64,000 nucleotides of DNA, from the NCBI RefSeq assembly GCF_001277215.2, contig NZ_CP013940.1, positions 1,426,001-1,490,000 on the forward strand, written 5' to 3'. The notes below the pieces were generated by a model, which saw nothing but the letters and a program-made list of their open reading frames with translations, was not told the origin of the DNA and did no database searches. Position 1 is the stretch's first letter. Every line of letters starts with the position of its first letter. Positions 7,767-16,757 of this stretch are shown piece by piece. The translations under genes were made by a program, and so were the position numbers. This DNA comes from Cronobacter malonaticus LMG 23826. GTDB lineage: Bacteria > Pseudomonadota > Gammaproteobacteria > Enterobacterales > Enterobacteriaceae.

Positions 7767-9554
7767 ATGGATATAGATGCAATAATTGCAGCGGCAAGCC
7801 GTGCAAACCAGTCAATTCAGTATAATTTAGGGAGCTGCTCCCGGATTTTGCATATTGGGTTTTTCTTTGATGGGGTGGGGCGCAATGTTGAGCAGGATGT
7901 ACCCAATCAACGGTTGAGTAATATTTCCCGGTTATATAGAGCGTTTCCATTACCAGAGAAAAGTACCGATAGTGAGGTATATAAAGCACACTATATCTCC
8001 GGCTTAGGCACGCCCTTTAACGACGACCCCGCAGAGTTTTTGCAGTCTCAAATGGATAAGGCGCGCGATGATTATCAGGGCGGTTTGCCCACGGACCCGA
8101 AAGACGCGGCAGAGGATTTTGCCAAAGACGCGCTATCGGGTAAAAGCCCGAAAGAGACGTTGACTGAAATGAGAAATAAACTTCTGTCTCCTGTCGGGCG
8201 CCTTGATTCACTTAAACAATCTTATATGGGAAACCTTAAGAAAATTGTTACGGAAGCGACTCCCTGGCTACGCGACTCTCGCATCATGGCTTATAATTTT
8301 GCGACAGGTGTTGATAGCCGTCTGGAAAGCGCGAAGTCACGCTTTGCCTCTTCCTTTAAGGAGGCCGTCAGCACGGGAGAAATTCCTGTTAAGCTCATTT
8401 CTGTTTCGTTCTTCGGATATGATCTTGGCGCAACGTTAGCGCGTCAGTTTATAGACATGTTATTGACCGAAATATGTAAGAAAAATGGCGAGCAGTATAT
8501 CTATGAGTCGGTGCCTGTTGATATTGTCTTTACCGGACTATTTGATTGCTCAAGAGATACGCCTGCAAGTAGCAATAATGGTATGGAATATGCCGGTACC
8601 GCCGCTGCGTTTATTCCTGGAGGTATTGCGAAAGTAGCGGCTACGATATGTTCTATGTTGGGACGTAAATATATTGATCATATGTCCCCTCTACCAGAGC
8701 AGGTTAAAAAGTCTCTGCATTTGGTTGCAGCCCATGAACGCAGACCGTGGCGCTGTCTTTACCGAACAGGACAAAATGATCGTCATTGCGAAGAGCTGAT
8801 GCCGGGATGTAGTGAAGATATCGGAGGTGGGCTGAAACCCGATGAGCAGAAACCCAGCGCGGAACTGAGCCGTGTAGCTCTTAACCGGATGTATCGTGAA
8901 GCGATGAAAGCAGGTGTGCCTTTCCCCGATTTAAGTTCTCTGTACCAGACGGACGCAATGGTGTGGTCATATTTTGCGATGAGCGATACCGTTAACGGGT
9001 TAACAGCCTCTGAATGGACTGCGCGTTACCAGCGTGCCGTGTCGCCAAAACGTGTGACATATCAGGCATTGAATCGACATCTTGATAGCTATTTTGAATG
9101 GCTGGGTGCGCAGTATTATCTATACAGAAAAAGATTACGACTGCTTGAGGCGCAACATAGCGCTATTTACAGATCGTATGAAGCCGCCAACGGGCTGCTG
9201 GGCATTTCATCTCAGGCGAAAAGCGCAGCGGATGATATTGTTGAGGATATTGCCATCCTTAAAAAGCACTGGGGTTGGCTTGATGAGGTTCGTGATGCGG
9301 CATACCAGCAATTAAGGGATGACCAGGATCTTCCGCCAGTTTATTACGAGAATGTTTACGAACCCGCTTGTATCAGAGCGCAATATTTTATCGACTGTGG
9401 TGGCTTTGGTTATCGAGGGGAACCTGCTCCGCCGAAATGGGATCGCGCACCTTCTGAAATTTACTCATGGTTTGTGCATGACGTTCAGACGCTACGGAAT
9501 GGCGATAGTATTACCAACGAATTCTTTTGCATCAGATGGATGGAGCCTCATTAA
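7767..9554 (+). CDS. Tle1-type DUF2235 T6SS effector with altered nucleophile motif
   Basis: A 595-residue protein of the DUF2235 alpha/beta-hydrolase family, to which Tle1 phospholipases belong. Conserved blocks: GFFFDGVGRN at 31-40, a core strand VSFFGYDLGATLAR at 213-226, FTGLFDC at 255-261 (probable catalytic Asp260), and LHLVAAHERRPW at 318-328 (His323). In active Tle1 enzymes the core motif is GxSxG; here it is Gly-Tyr-Asp-Leu-Gly, so the nucleophile serine is replaced by Asp219. Either activity is lost or the subfamily has changed chemistry. The C-terminal ~270 residues are helical and unlike anything I recognise. It follows its likely immunity gene copy E. Confidence 0.8.
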   Translation: MDIDAIIAAASRANQSIQYNLGSCSRILHIGFFFDGVGRNVEQDVPNQRLSNISRLYRAFPLPEKSTDSEVYKAHYISGLGTPFNDDPAEFLQSQMDKARDDYQGGLPTDPKDAAEDFAKDALSGKSPKETLTEMRNKLLSPVGRLDSLKQSYMGNLKKIVTEATPWLRDSRIMAYNFATGVDSRLESAKSRFASSFKEAVSTGEIPVKLISVSFFGYDLGATLARQFIDMLLTEICKKNGEQYIYESVPVDIVFTGLFDCSRDTPASSNNGMEYAGTAAAFIPGGIAKVAATICSMLGRKYIDHMSPLPEQVKKSLHLVAAHERRPWRCLYRTGQNDRHCEELMPGCSEDIGGGLKPDEQKPSAELSRVALNRMYREAMKAGVPFPDLSSLYQTDAMVWSYFAMSDTVNGLTASEWTARYQRAVSPKRVTYQALNRHLDSYFEWLGAQYYLYRKRLRLLEAQHSAIYRSYEAANGLLGISSQAKSAADDIVEDIAILKKHWGWLDEVRDAAYQQLRDDQDLPPVYYENVYEPACIRAQYFIDCGGFGYRGEPAPPKWDRAPSEIYSWFVHDVQTLRNGDSITNEFFCIRWMEPH

Positions 9555-9605
9555 TGGCAGCGATTAACTCACCCTTATAGAAAATGATTTTATTTTCCAG
9601 AGTAT

Positions 9606-10772
9606 ATGGCTGGCATTTTAATGGGGAACCTGAGCGCTGGCCCTTGTGCAAATTGCATAAAGGGTATTATCAAAGCTGGCGGAAAATTGTACCCGATAAG
9701 CCTTAAACAGCTCATGATGAGCGGACTTATCCGCGCGGATGAAATCGCCCGTAATTACTACTGGTATTACAAAGCAGAAGTGCCGTTTGATATGCGCACC
9801 ACGCCGCCACGTCCGTTTCTTAGTCATACATTGAAGCGAGACGACGGCGCTCGCAGACGCCACACCACCAATCTCTTCCCGGTACCCGGTAAAGGAATTT
9901 ATCGTCGTCCTGACGTCATTATCGTGAAAGACAAACAGGATCGCTGGCCTGGGCTGGCGGGGCCGGATCATGATGATCCTCCGGGTATGCATGGCGACAA
10001 TCTGGCCCGTCTGGTAGAGGTCAAGTTTCCGGGGGATGAGCTAAAACGTGGGCAGTACGACGAATATATGCAGATTGTTGGTGACGATCCCACACGCATG
10101 ACCATTCTGGAGATCCACGACTGCCGCCCGCAAAAGCAGCAGTGGGTGGATCAGGTCGTGAATGTGACGATGAAAGCCTGGCAAACCAGCGGGGCAAAAT
10201 ACTGGCCGCTGTTTCTCTACCCGCCGATATTTATGCCTCGCCCGCCTTCCACGCCAGTAGCCGCACGAATTGAGCCGTGGACATACGCCGGGCAAGCCGT
10301 GGCCAGTCTTAGCGATGGCGTGATTCGTGGCGTCGCTGAAGGCTGGAGCTCGCTATCAAAAGAGACACAACAGCTCCTGAACTCGACGGCAGGCTGGCTT
10401 AACGACAGCGGGGAGTGGATCTACCGGCAGGGAAGTGAAGTCTGGATATGGGCCAGTAAAACCGGTAAGGCGGTGAAATCCTGGAGCAACACCCGGATAA
10501 AAGCTGCATGGGCGGAAATCCAATACGCCACGGATATGACGCTGGACCTGCTAAAGCAGGTGGACTGGGTACAAATTTTAACGAATGTAGCGAAAACGGT
10601 GGGCGTTATCCTGGTGGCTGTTGGCGTCGGCGCGCTGGTAGTGACGCTGGGTATCCCGGAGGCCATTATTAGCGCATTTCTTCTGATTATTCGTCTGGCT
10701 ATAACCGCCTGGGAAACCCTTGTAACAATTCTCGGCGGTGGCGCAGGCGCAGCGGCGCTGGGTGCCGGTTAA
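9606..10772 (+). CDS. VRR-Nuc T6SS nuclease effector (TseV-like)
   Basis: A 388-residue protein with a PD-(D/E)xK fold nuclease of the VRR-Nuc type: RRPDVIIV with Asp103, LVEVKFPGD with Glu138 and Lys140, and Gln150 in KRGQYDEY. VRR-Nuc T6SS effectors (TseV of Salmonella bongori) cause DNA breaks in target cells and pair with DUF3396 immunity proteins, as here. The C-terminal region has amphipathic helices (about 230-320), then two strongly hydrophobic segments (about 328-350 and 353-372) and a Gly/Ala tail; that is an unusual order for a nuclease effector. No PAAR domain is visible. Start ATG at 9606, 51 bases after the previous gene. Confidence 0.8.
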   Translation: MAGILMGNLSAGPCANCIKGIIKAGGKLYPISLKQLMMSGLIRADEIARNYYWYYKAEVPFDMRTTPPRPFLSHTLKRDDGARRRHTTNLFPVPGKGIYRRPDVIIVKDKQDRWPGLAGPDHDDPPGMHGDNLARLVEVKFPGDELKRGQYDEYMQIVGDDPTRMTILEIHDCRPQKQQWVDQVVNVTMKAWQTSGAKYWPLFLYPPIFMPRPPSTPVAARIEPWTYAGQAVASLSDGVIRGVAEGWSSLSKETQQLLNSTAGWLNDSGEWIYRQGSEVWIWASKTGKAVKSWSNTRIKAAWAEIQYATDMTLDLLKQVDWVQILTNVAKTVGVILVAVGVGALVVTLGIPEAIISAFLLIIRLAITAWETLVTILGGGAGAAALGAG

Positions 10773-10783
10773 AAGGAGCAGGT

Positions 10784-11797
10784 ATGGTATTACGGGATGT
10801 TGAGCTGAACTACCTTGAGAAGTGGCTGCCGGAAGCGTCAGTGAAATATAAAAACGGCAGCCCGGCAGTTAATCTTGGTCTGATTATCACGGTATTTTTT
10901 AAGGGCGGGCATACGCCTGACGTGCGCCGCAGGATGGTGGAGTGTGTCGATCGTTTTTATACGGAATTTAAGCCGTATCTGAAAAAGCATCTCACCCAAA
11001 ACTGGGTTGGAATTACGGAGAAAAATTACGCCAGAAAGCGGCAGGAGATTATCGATTCAACACCTGAAGAGATCTTTTCCTGGTATATGGGCAGCGCAGA
11101 GAAAGACTTTTTAGCGCCCGATTACGACATTCTAATTATGGGCAAACGTATCTTCCATAAAGATACTGATCGCTCCGTTATTAAACTGACATTTCCGCTC
11201 TCGCTGCTGAAAGAGCCTGACGGTAAAGCGGGATATGAAGGCTGGCTGCTGTGGCTGTGTAACACCTTTGCCGTGGAAAGCGGCTATGCGGGGCTGTCCT
11301 TTGTTCTTCCTTACGCATTCGAACGGATGTTCCCCTATGAGTACGCCCTGGCGCAGCGTTTCTCCGGTGTGATGGTGGATTCTATTGGTACGCTTGAAGG
11401 CAGAGTTGCAGTGAATAGTTTAAAAGGCGCTTGCTGGTACACCATTCTCGGCACCCCGTGGCTGGAAAAGCTGGGGGGTGCAGAACAGTTAACGCATCGC
11501 CTGGTTGAAACGCCGGAAATCAGGCTGCTGCCCTACAGCAATGGTGTGATCCTTAAGGCCGGAGAGCTTCCTCCGCCGTTGGGTGACATGAAAACGGAAG
11601 GGTTGCTGTCATTGCTGGTGAAAGTTAATCAGCTTATTAAGCCAGTGCGGTTTAATGAATCGCGTTCCCTTCATTTCTATTCCGAGTATGAAGGGCTTCA
11701 GTTCGACAAAGACTCTACCATGGCCTGGTTTGCCCGCTTTGACGACGCCAGCGCTCAACTGGATAAAGCCGAAGCAGAGACATCCCGCGAGCCGTGA
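10784..11797 (+). CDS. DUF3396 immunity protein (TsiV-like)
   Basis: A 337-residue soluble cytoplasmic protein. The LGLIITVFFKGG start, the conserved TFPLSLL stretch and the C-terminal CWYTILGTPWLEKLGG block fit DUF3396, the immunity family paired with VRR-Nuc effectors. It starts 11 bases after the nuclease gene with AAAGGAGCAGGT upstream, forming a clear effector-immunity pair. It should protect by direct binding to the nuclease in the cytoplasm. It is the last gene of the island; a terminator follows. Confidence 0.85.
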   Translation: MVLRDVELNYLEKWLPEASVKYKNGSPAVNLGLIITVFFKGGHTPDVRRRMVECVDRFYTEFKPYLKKHLTQNWVGITEKNYARKRQEIIDSTPEEIFSWYMGSAEKDFLAPDYDILIMGKRIFHKDTDRSVIKLTFPLSLLKEPDGKAGYEGWLLWLCNTFAVESGYAGLSFVLPYAFERMFPYEYALAQRFSGVMVDSIGTLEGRVAVNSLKGACWYTILGTPWLEKLGGAEQLTHRLVETPEIRLLPYSNGVILKAGELPPPLGDMKTEGLLSLLVKVNQLIKPVRFNESRSLHFYSEYEGLQFDKDSTMAWFARFDDASAQLDKAEAETSREP

Positions 11798-11825
11798 GGC
11801 GAGTAAGTAAATTTAAGATACAAAA

Positions 11826-11862
11826 AACCCGGCGATCTTGAGCAGAAGCGCCGGGTTAATTT
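11826..11862 (+). terminator. Terminator closing the T6SS island
   Basis: AACCCGGCG and CGCCGGGTT form a 9-bp stem with a 14-base loop, followed by a T-rich tract. It lies 28 bases after the DUF3396 stop. Confidence 0.75.
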
Positions 11863-11908
11863 GTTTTTAGCATCCCGGGATTGACTAACACATCACAGGA
11901 TTAAAATC

Positions 11909-11984
11909 TGGCTCCTCTGACTGGACTCGAACCAGTGACATACGGATTAACAGTCCGCCGTTCTACCGACTGAACTACAGAGGA
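11909..11984 (-). tRNA. tRNA-Asn (GTT), copy 2
   Basis: A 76-base gene identical to the other three copies. Unlike them it has no poly-A/T GCCCGC terminator on its 3' side; the island DNA lies there instead, so the island may have replaced or moved the original 3' flank. Confidence 0.97.
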
Positions 11985-12114
11985 ATTGCGAGAACGGGGC
12001 GCATAGTAACGGCAGCGTTTCGGGTTGTCAAAGCCTGAATGTGAAATGCTGAACCGTTTGCTGAATAATTCCGCAAACCCCGGCGCGGACAGCGCTACGC
12101 CGGGGTTGCGTTAA

Positions 12115-13569
12115 TCAGCGGAAGGGCGGCTCGTTAAAGGTACGCAGTTTACGCGAATGCAGGCGTTCGCCTTCGGCGCGTAGCAAATCGATGGCGCGAA
12201 TGCCGATCTGCAGGTGTTCGGAAATCGCGCCCTCATAGAAGCGGTTCGCCTGGCCCGGCAGCTTGATTTCACCGTGCAGCGGTTTATCGGAAACGCACAG
12301 CAGCGTACCGTAAGGCACGCGGAAGCGATAACCCTGGGCGGCGATAGTCGCGCTTTCCATATCGATAGCCACCGCGCGGCTCAGGTTAAAACGCAGCGCC
12401 GAGGCGGAGTAGCGCAGCTCCCAGTTGCGGTCATCGGTCGTTACCACGGTGCCGGTACGCAGACGCTGTTTCACTTCCTCGCCCGGCATATTGCTGACAA
12501 GCTTCGTGGCGTCATAGAGCGCGCGCTGCACTTCGGCGATGCTCGGCACAGGAATATCCGGTGGTAGCACGGCGTCCAGCACGTGATCGTCGCGCAGATA
12601 CGCGTGCGCCAGCACGTAGTCGCCAATCGACTGGCTTTCACGCAGGCCGCCGCAGTGGCCAATCATCAGCCAGACATCCGGGCGCAGCACCGCGAGATGA
12701 TCGCAAATCGTTTTGGCATTCGACGGCCCGACGCCGATATTCACCAGCGTAATGCCCTGACCGTCAGCGGTAATTAAATGCCAGGCGGGCATCTGGTGTT
12801 TTTTCCACGCGAGATCGGAAATCGCCGCTTCCGGCGCTTCGGTATCCGCAGTTATCCAGCTACCACCCGCGCACGAGAGCGCCACGTACGGGCTGTCCGG
12901 ATCGAGGATCTGGCTGCATCCCCAGCGCACAAACTCATCGACGTAACGCGTGTAATTAGTAAAGAGCACGAAGGGCTGGAAATGCTCGACCGGCGTGCCG
13001 GTATAGTGGCGCAGGCGCGCCAGCGAGAAGTCAACGCGGCGAGCGTCGAAGTGCGACAGCGGGTAGAATTCGGTCGGGTGGAAAATCCCGTCGGCGGTCT
13101 CATCGCCAATCTGCGCCAGTTCGGTGGTCGGGAAGTGGCGGGTCAGGCCAGCGCTCATCGAGCGGTCCAGCGTCAGCGCCGAGCCGTCAATCACATACGG
13201 GTAGGGGATCTCATGCTGCGACGGGCTGACTTCAATCGTCGCGCCGTAGTCTTCATACAACAGAATCAGCTGTTCGCGCAGATAGCTGCCAAACAGCCCC
13301 GGGCGCGTGATGGTCGTGGTGTAGCAACCCGGATGTGTGAAGCGCCCGTAGGCGCGCGTCTTCTGCGCTTTGCTGCCGTCGCCGTCCCAGCATACCCGCA
13401 ACTGCGGATAGACAAATAATCCTTGCGCGCGCTGCGTCTCATCCGGCAGGCGACCTTCGTTAATATAGGCGGCGATCGCCTCGCGCAGCGCGTTAACCGC
13501 GTCATCGTATAACGCTTCCAGTTTGTCGAGCGCCTCATCGGGCGTCAGAGGTGTTGCAGTGGTCGTCAT
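12115..13569 (-). CDS. amn: AMP nucleosidase
   Basis: A 484-residue enzyme that hydrolyses AMP to adenine and ribose 5-phosphate, a way of adjusting the adenylate pool. The N-terminal regulatory domain (about 1-170) is followed by a phosphorylase-like catalytic domain with GVGPSNAKTICDHLA, MIGHCGGLRESQSIGDYV and the ribose-binding DMESATIAAQG. Length equals E. coli Amn when the ATG at 13569 is used (AGGAG eight bases upstream); a GTG 18 bases further upstream is less likely. Purine-limitation (Pho or PurR) sites are not evident to me in the leader. Confidence 0.95.
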   Translation of the reverse strand: MTTTATPLTPDEALDKLEALYDDAVNALREAIAAYINEGRLPDETQRAQGLFVYPQLRVCWDGDGSKAQKTRAYGRFTHPGCYTTTITRPGLFGSYLREQLILLYEDYGATIEVSPSQHEIPYPYVIDGSALTLDRSMSAGLTRHFPTTELAQIGDETADGIFHPTEFYPLSHFDARRVDFSLARLRHYTGTPVEHFQPFVLFTNYTRYVDEFVRWGCSQILDPDSPYVALSCAGGSWITADTEAPEAAISDLAWKKHQMPAWHLITADGQGITLVNIGVGPSNAKTICDHLAVLRPDVWLMIGHCGGLRESQSIGDYVLAHAYLRDDHVLDAVLPPDIPVPSIAEVQRALYDATKLVSNMPGEEVKQRLRTGTVVTTDDRNWELRYSASALRFNLSRAVAIDMESATIAAQGYRFRVPYGTLLCVSDKPLHGEIKLPGQANRFYEGAISEHLQIGIRAIDLLRAEGERLHSRKLRTFNEPPFR

Positions 13570-13587
13570 CTGGTCTCCTGATCCCAC

Positions 13588-13906
13588 GTGGCACAGCGGG
13601 AAGCTGTACTATGTGACTGATAATATGGCACAGATTTATGAAACTTATGGGAATGGCACAATGGCATTAATCTGTAAAATGTTTATTCGTTGAGATTATG
13701 CGCACTATGCCCCCTCTGGCTGCCATTCCTCCTTTCTGATGCATTCGCGCTTTAAATAAATATTTTCACTGGTTATACATCTGTTTTTACTCATTAAAGG
13801 CGCGATTGCTCCTGGTGAACAATTTTTTGTGGTCATTTTCGCGGCTTGCGATGAAAGGCGACAGGGTATACTGCTTCTTTATGTGACCTTAACATGCAGG
13901 AAAACG
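13588..13906. other. Divergent promoter region between amn and bluF
   Basis: About 320 bases without a gene. It is AT-rich in its middle (about 13670-13830) and must hold the promoters of both divergent genes. I see no clear operator. Confidence 0.5.
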
Positions 13907-15118
13907 ATGCTATCTACCCTGATTTACCGCAGCCGGCTGAAAGGCGATATCGACCAGGCAGGCCTGGAAGCGATTGTGAGACAGGCACAGACGCGTAATG
14001 CGCAGATGCAGGTGAGCGGCATTCTGGTTTTTGATGGCCATCAGTTTTTACAGGTGCTGGAAGGGCCGCTGCATTCGGTGGAAGCGCTTTTTGAACGTAT
14101 CAGCCTGGACGCGCGGCACGATTTCGTTGTTGAACTGATGCGCGACTACGCCCCCCGCCGACATTTTGAAAATGTCGGTATGGCGCTGTTTGACCTGCGC
14201 TATGTCAAAGCACACACGGTGCTGAAGGCGGTGGTCAAATCAAGCGTGGTGCCGTTTAATCTCGCCCGCGAAGCGCGGGTGTATCAGTTTATTCGCTCTT
14301 TTTTGCGTCGCCAGGACAACCTGCCGATCTCACGCCAGTTTAATCCGGATGCCTGGCGGGTCGATGCTGCGCCGCCGCCCCCGACACCTACCGTAGTACC
14401 TGCCGTAGCGGATATCGCCTGCCAGTTTGCCCTGCAGCCGATTGTGGAGCCGACGACCTGCAAAATTAAAGCGTATGAGGCGCTGATCCGCTCCCCCGAA
14501 GGTGGCTCGCCCGCCGCGTTGTTTGCATCATTATCCAGCAAAGCACTGTATGACCTTGATCTCCATTCCAAAGAAATCGCGTTCGCGCTGGCGAAAGCGG
14601 TCAATATCGGCAGCCAGATGATCTCGGTTAACCTGCTGCCCGGATCGCTGGTGCAGTGCCCGAATGCGGTGGAGATCCTGCTGGCGCAGATTGCGCGCCA
14701 GGGCTTGTTGCCGCAGCAGGTGATTGTTGAGGTTACCGAGAGCGAGGTTATCTCGCGCTTTAATGAGTTTGAGTGCGTCATCCGCCAGCTGCGTGCCGCG
14801 GGCATTAACCTGGCGATAGACGACTTTGGCGCCGGGTTTGCCGGTCTGTCATTGCTGACCCGCTTTCAGCCAGGGCGCATCAAAATCGACCGCTGCATCG
14901 TCGCAGATATCCATCTTCACGGCCCGAAACAGGCCATCGTGCACGGCATTATCCGCTGCTGCGCCGAGCTTGAGATAACCGTGGTCGCTGAAGGTGTCGA
15001 AAAAGTGGAAGAGTGGTGCTGGCTGGACGCGGCAGGTATTAAATACTTCCAGGGCTATCTGTTCGCCAGGCCGCTGGTGAATTGTGCGCCGACGGTAAGC
15101 TGGCCGACGGCAAGATAA
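13907..15118 (+). CDS. bluF: BLUF-EAL blue-light sensor protein
   Basis: A 403-residue protein, the same length as E. coli BluF (YcgF). Residues 1-95 form the FAD-binding BLUF domain with the key Tyr in STLIYRS and Gln in QFLQVLEGP. A linker leads to an EAL domain (about 165-400). The c-di-GMP phosphodiesterase residues appear present: YEALIR, ISVNLLPG, VEVTESE, IDDFGAGFAG, KIDR, VAEGVE, QGYLFARP. E. coli BluF is described as degenerate and acts by binding the repressor BluR, so this one may retain catalysis like Klebsiella BlrP1. Start chosen at ATG 13907 with AGGA upstream. Confidence 0.88.
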   Translation: MLSTLIYRSRLKGDIDQAGLEAIVRQAQTRNAQMQVSGILVFDGHQFLQVLEGPLHSVEALFERISLDARHDFVVELMRDYAPRRHFENVGMALFDLRYVKAHTVLKAVVKSSVVPFNLAREARVYQFIRSFLRRQDNLPISRQFNPDAWRVDAAPPPPTPTVVPAVADIACQFALQPIVEPTTCKIKAYEALIRSPEGGSPAALFASLSSKALYDLDLHSKEIAFALAKAVNIGSQMISVNLLPGSLVQCPNAVEILLAQIARQGLLPQQVIVEVTESEVISRFNEFECVIRQLRAAGINLAIDDFGAGFAGLSLLTRFQPGRIKIDRCIVADIHLHGPKQAIVHGIIRCCAELEITVVAEGVEKVEEWCWLDAAGIKYFQGYLFARPLVNCAPTVSWPTAR

Positions 15119-15360
15119 GAATATGTCACGGAGGCTGGTTCAGGGAACTGTCGCCAGCCTTAATCTGCCGACCCGTTATATCCTCTTAACTGCCGCGCCA
15201 GGCGGTCCTTCAGGAAATTTGAACCTTTATGTTAAACAAAGGGCATTTATTCTTTCCCGTTATCGGCACAGAGTAGGGCATCTGAACCAGACAACGCGGC
15301 GGGCATGGCACGATTGATATCGGTTGCGCCATTCATGCTCGCTCTGAAAACGGGATTAAC

Positions 15361-16386
15361 ATGAAAAAGATAGGCTTTTTGTCATTTGGCCACTGGACGC
15401 CGTCGCCGCAGTCCGCCACGCGAACCGCCGCGGATGCGCTGCTGCAATCCATCGATCTGGCCGTCGCGGCCGAAGAGCTGGGCGCGGATGGTGCCTATTT
15501 CCGCGTGCACCACTTCGCCCGTCAGCTCGCTTCGCCATTTCCGCTGCTGGCCGCCATCGGGGCCAGAACACGCAACATTGAGATAGGCACCGGCGTTATC
15601 GATATGCGCTATGAGAACCCGCTCTATATGGCGGAAAGCGCCGGCGCTGCGGATCTTATCGCTGGTGGTCGCCTGCAACTGGGTATCAGCCGCGGATCGC
15701 CGGAACAGGTGATCGATGGCTGGCGCTATTTTGGCTATGAGCCTGCCGCCGGTGAAAACGAATCCGATATGGCGCGCCGTCATACCGAGACGCTGCTGGA
15801 AGTGCTGCGCGGGGAAGGCTTCGCCAAACCCAATCCGCAGCCGATGTTCGCCAATCCGCCTGGCCTGTTAAGGCTCGAACCCTGGTCTGAAGGACTTCGC
15901 GAGCGCATCTGGTGGGGCGCAGGCTCCAACGCCACTGCGGTCTGGGCGGCGAAACTCGGAATGAATCTGCAAAGCTCTACCCTGAAAGACGATGAAACCG
16001 GCGAGCCATTCCACATTCAGCAGGCGCAGCAGATCCGCGCCTACCGCGCCGCCTGGGCAGAGGCCGGGCATACGCGCACGCCCCGTGTGTCGGTGAGCCG
16101 CAGCATTTTTCCGCTCATGGACAGCCGGGATCGCGCCTGGTTTGGCAACAGCCGTGACGACAGCGATAAGGTCGGTTTTCTGGATGAGAAAACGCGCGCC
16201 ATTTTCGGGCGCAGCTACGCGGCTGAACCGGAGAAGCTCATCGAACAGCTTAAGCAGGACGAAGCGATTGCCGAAGCGGATACCCTGCTGCTGACGGTGC
16301 CGAATCAGCTGGGCGTGGAATACAACGTGCATGTGATTGAGTCGGTGCTGCGTCACATCGCCCCGGCCATGGGATGGCGCGATTAA
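15361..16386 (+). CDS. Luciferase-like FMN-dependent monooxygenase
   Basis: A 341-residue LLM-class flavin oxidoreductase (bacterial luciferase TIM-barrel fold). Visible family features: an N-terminal strand KIGFLSFGHW, ELGADGAYFRVHHFA, an IGARTRNIEIGTGVIDMRYENP stretch (split here by description only), and RLQLGISRGSPEQV at the flavin phosphate site. The substrate cannot be told from sequence. It stands alone between bluF and tRNA-Asn copy 3, with 240 bases of leader and no partner reductase. I find no equivalent at this place in E. coli, so it is probably a lineage-specific gain. Confidence 0.8.
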   Translation: MKKIGFLSFGHWTPSPQSATRTAADALLQSIDLAVAAEELGADGAYFRVHHFARQLASPFPLLAAIGARTRNIEIGTGVIDMRYENPLYMAESAGAADLIAGGRLQLGISRGSPEQVIDGWRYFGYEPAAGENESDMARRHTETLLEVLRGEGFAKPNPQPMFANPPGLLRLEPWSEGLRERIWWGAGSNATAVWAAKLGMNLQSSTLKDDETGEPFHIQQAQQIRAYRAAWAEAGHTRTPRVSVSRSIFPLMDSRDRAWFGNSRDDSDKVGFLDEKTRAIFGRSYAAEPEKLIEQLKQDEAIAEADTLLLTVPNQLGVEYNVHVIESVLRHIAPAMGWRD

Positions 16387-16402
16387 CGCACCGCAGAAAA
16401 GC

Positions 16403-16431
16403 AAAAAGCCCGCTTAAAAGCGGGCTTTTTT
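16403..16431 (-). terminator. Terminator of tRNA-Asn copy 3 (possibly bidirectional)
   Basis: AAAAAGCCCGC, loop TTAAAA, GCGGGCTTTTTT. It lies between the convergent monooxygenase gene and tRNA and could serve both. Confidence 0.85.
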
Positions 16432-16436
16432 GAATT

Positions 16437-16512
16437 TGGCTCCTCTGACTGGACTCGAACCAGTGACATACGGATTAACAGTCCGCCGTTCTACCGACTG
16501 AACTACAGAGGA
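16437..16512 (-). tRNA. tRNA-Asn (GTT), copy 3
   Basis: 76 bases, identical to copies 1, 2 and 4, CCA encoded. It lies upstream of nac, as asnV does in E. coli. Confidence 0.97.
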
Positions 16513-16624
16513 ATCGTGTGAACGGGGCGCATAGTACCGGGGTCGCCCGGCGTTGTAAAGCCCTGAACGCGCCAGAAAATTTGTTTGCTGAGAAATTCGT
16601 CAATCAGCGCATTCCTCTCGCCTC

Positions 16625-16641
16625 TGCACCGTTCTGGTGCA
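16625..16641. promoter_or_regulatory. NtrC (NRI) enhancer site of nac
   Basis: TGCACCGTTCTGGTGCA is a palindrome matching the NtrC consensus TGCAC-N7-GTGCA. It lies 117 bases before the sigma-54 promoter, a normal distance for an enhancer. Confidence 0.88.
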
Positions 16642-16757
16642 AACGTACCTCTTATGGGGCATAAGCAAAACAGTGTTTCAACGCTGTAAACCGATAAGTT
16701 ATCGCTTTCTCTTATAATTTAAGCATTTATATTAGCCGCTCACGCTTTTAAAAAAAC

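Noticed and set aside
12778..13419. 213-codon frame antisense to amn
   Set aside because: Arg/Ala/Gln-rich composition typical of the reverse frame of a GC-rich gene; amn is certain.
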